A DNA stretch of 37,292 nucleotides from Pseudomonadales bacterium (GTDB taxonomy: Bacteria > Pseudomonadota > Gammaproteobacteria > Pseudomonadales > Azotimanducaceae), in the NCBI GenBank assembly GCA_016763855.1, contig JAESSY010000116.1, positions 1 to 37,292 on the forward strand, read 5' to 3'. Every line of letters begins with the position of its first letter. Within the stretch, counting starts at the first letter, position 1. Positions 37,270-37,292 of the stretch are shown one piece after another. The notes under the pieces are model-generated. The model had not been told where the DNA came from, did no database searches, and worked only from the letters and a program-made list of their open reading frames with translations. Both the position numbers and the translations under genes were made by a program.

Positions 37270-37292
37270 ATGATTCTACCCTATCAACTCGA
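37270..37292 (+). CDS. Start of a further gene, cut by window end
   Basis: An ATG with AAGG at 37260-37263, 6 bases upstream, and a TATAAT about 54 bases upstream. Only seven codons (MILPYQL) are visible, so no identity can be given. The promoter-like and ribosome-site arrangement makes a real gene start plausible. Confidence 0.35.

Overview
The window looks like a chromosomal segment of a marine-type gammaproteobacterium. This is an inference from gene content: a TruA, a VF530 DNA-binding protein, a PBPRA1643-type SEC-C protein, a REP-associated (RAYT) transposase of the SRCVRRA-LCG type, a CzcCBA efflux system and long secreted DUF11/FG-GAP proteins. The base composition is moderate and Shine-Dalgarno sites are of normal type. 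I see no rRNA, tRNA or CRISPR array.

Layout. 1-1526: 3' part of a very alanine-rich coiled-coil protein, closed by a perfect hairpin terminator. 1658-5213: an O-antigen-ligase-like membrane protein, an orphan MntA-like nucleotidyltransferase, a frameshifted metallophosphatase, an AlgP-like basic protein and a tiny ORF. 5320-8173: housekeeping-like genes (MscS channel, SEC-C protein, DUF1993 protein, truA). 8337-17747: six tightly spaced plus-strand genes, an isoquinoline-1-oxidoreductase-like molybdoenzyme (small and large subunits) with an AraC regulator, then a CzcC/CzcB/CzcA tripartite heavy-metal efflux pump. 17811-20254: a divergent pair of DJ-1/PfpI proteins (one free-standing, one fused to AraC) and a VF530 protein with a long charged tail. 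20587-27663: a 7-kb reading frame for a secreted repeat protein, cut by one in-frame TAA. 27753-30718: a DUF3592 membrane protein, a RAYT with inverted flanking motifs, and serA. 30864-37292: a LysR regulator, a two-gene set in which a metzincin protease and its propeptide-like domain are encoded separately, a calcineurin-like phosphoesterase, a remnant of a response-regulator receiver domain, a Baeyer-Villiger-type flavin monooxygenase and the start of one further gene.

How they fit together. The clearest functional units are the molybdenum hydroxylase operon, the CzcCBA pump behind it, the DJ-1 pair with its likely regulator, and the propeptide/protease pair. Several genes are broken or doubtful (metallophosphatase frameshift, stop codon in the giant repeat protein, decayed receiver domain, nucleotidyltransferase without a normal start or HepT partner). 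This points either to local gene decay or to residual sequence errors. TAA ends many intact genes here, so stop-codon reassignment is not supported.

The most unusual features are the detached propeptide gene beside a protease lacking a propeptide, and the interrupted but otherwise undamaged 4-repeat secreted protein.
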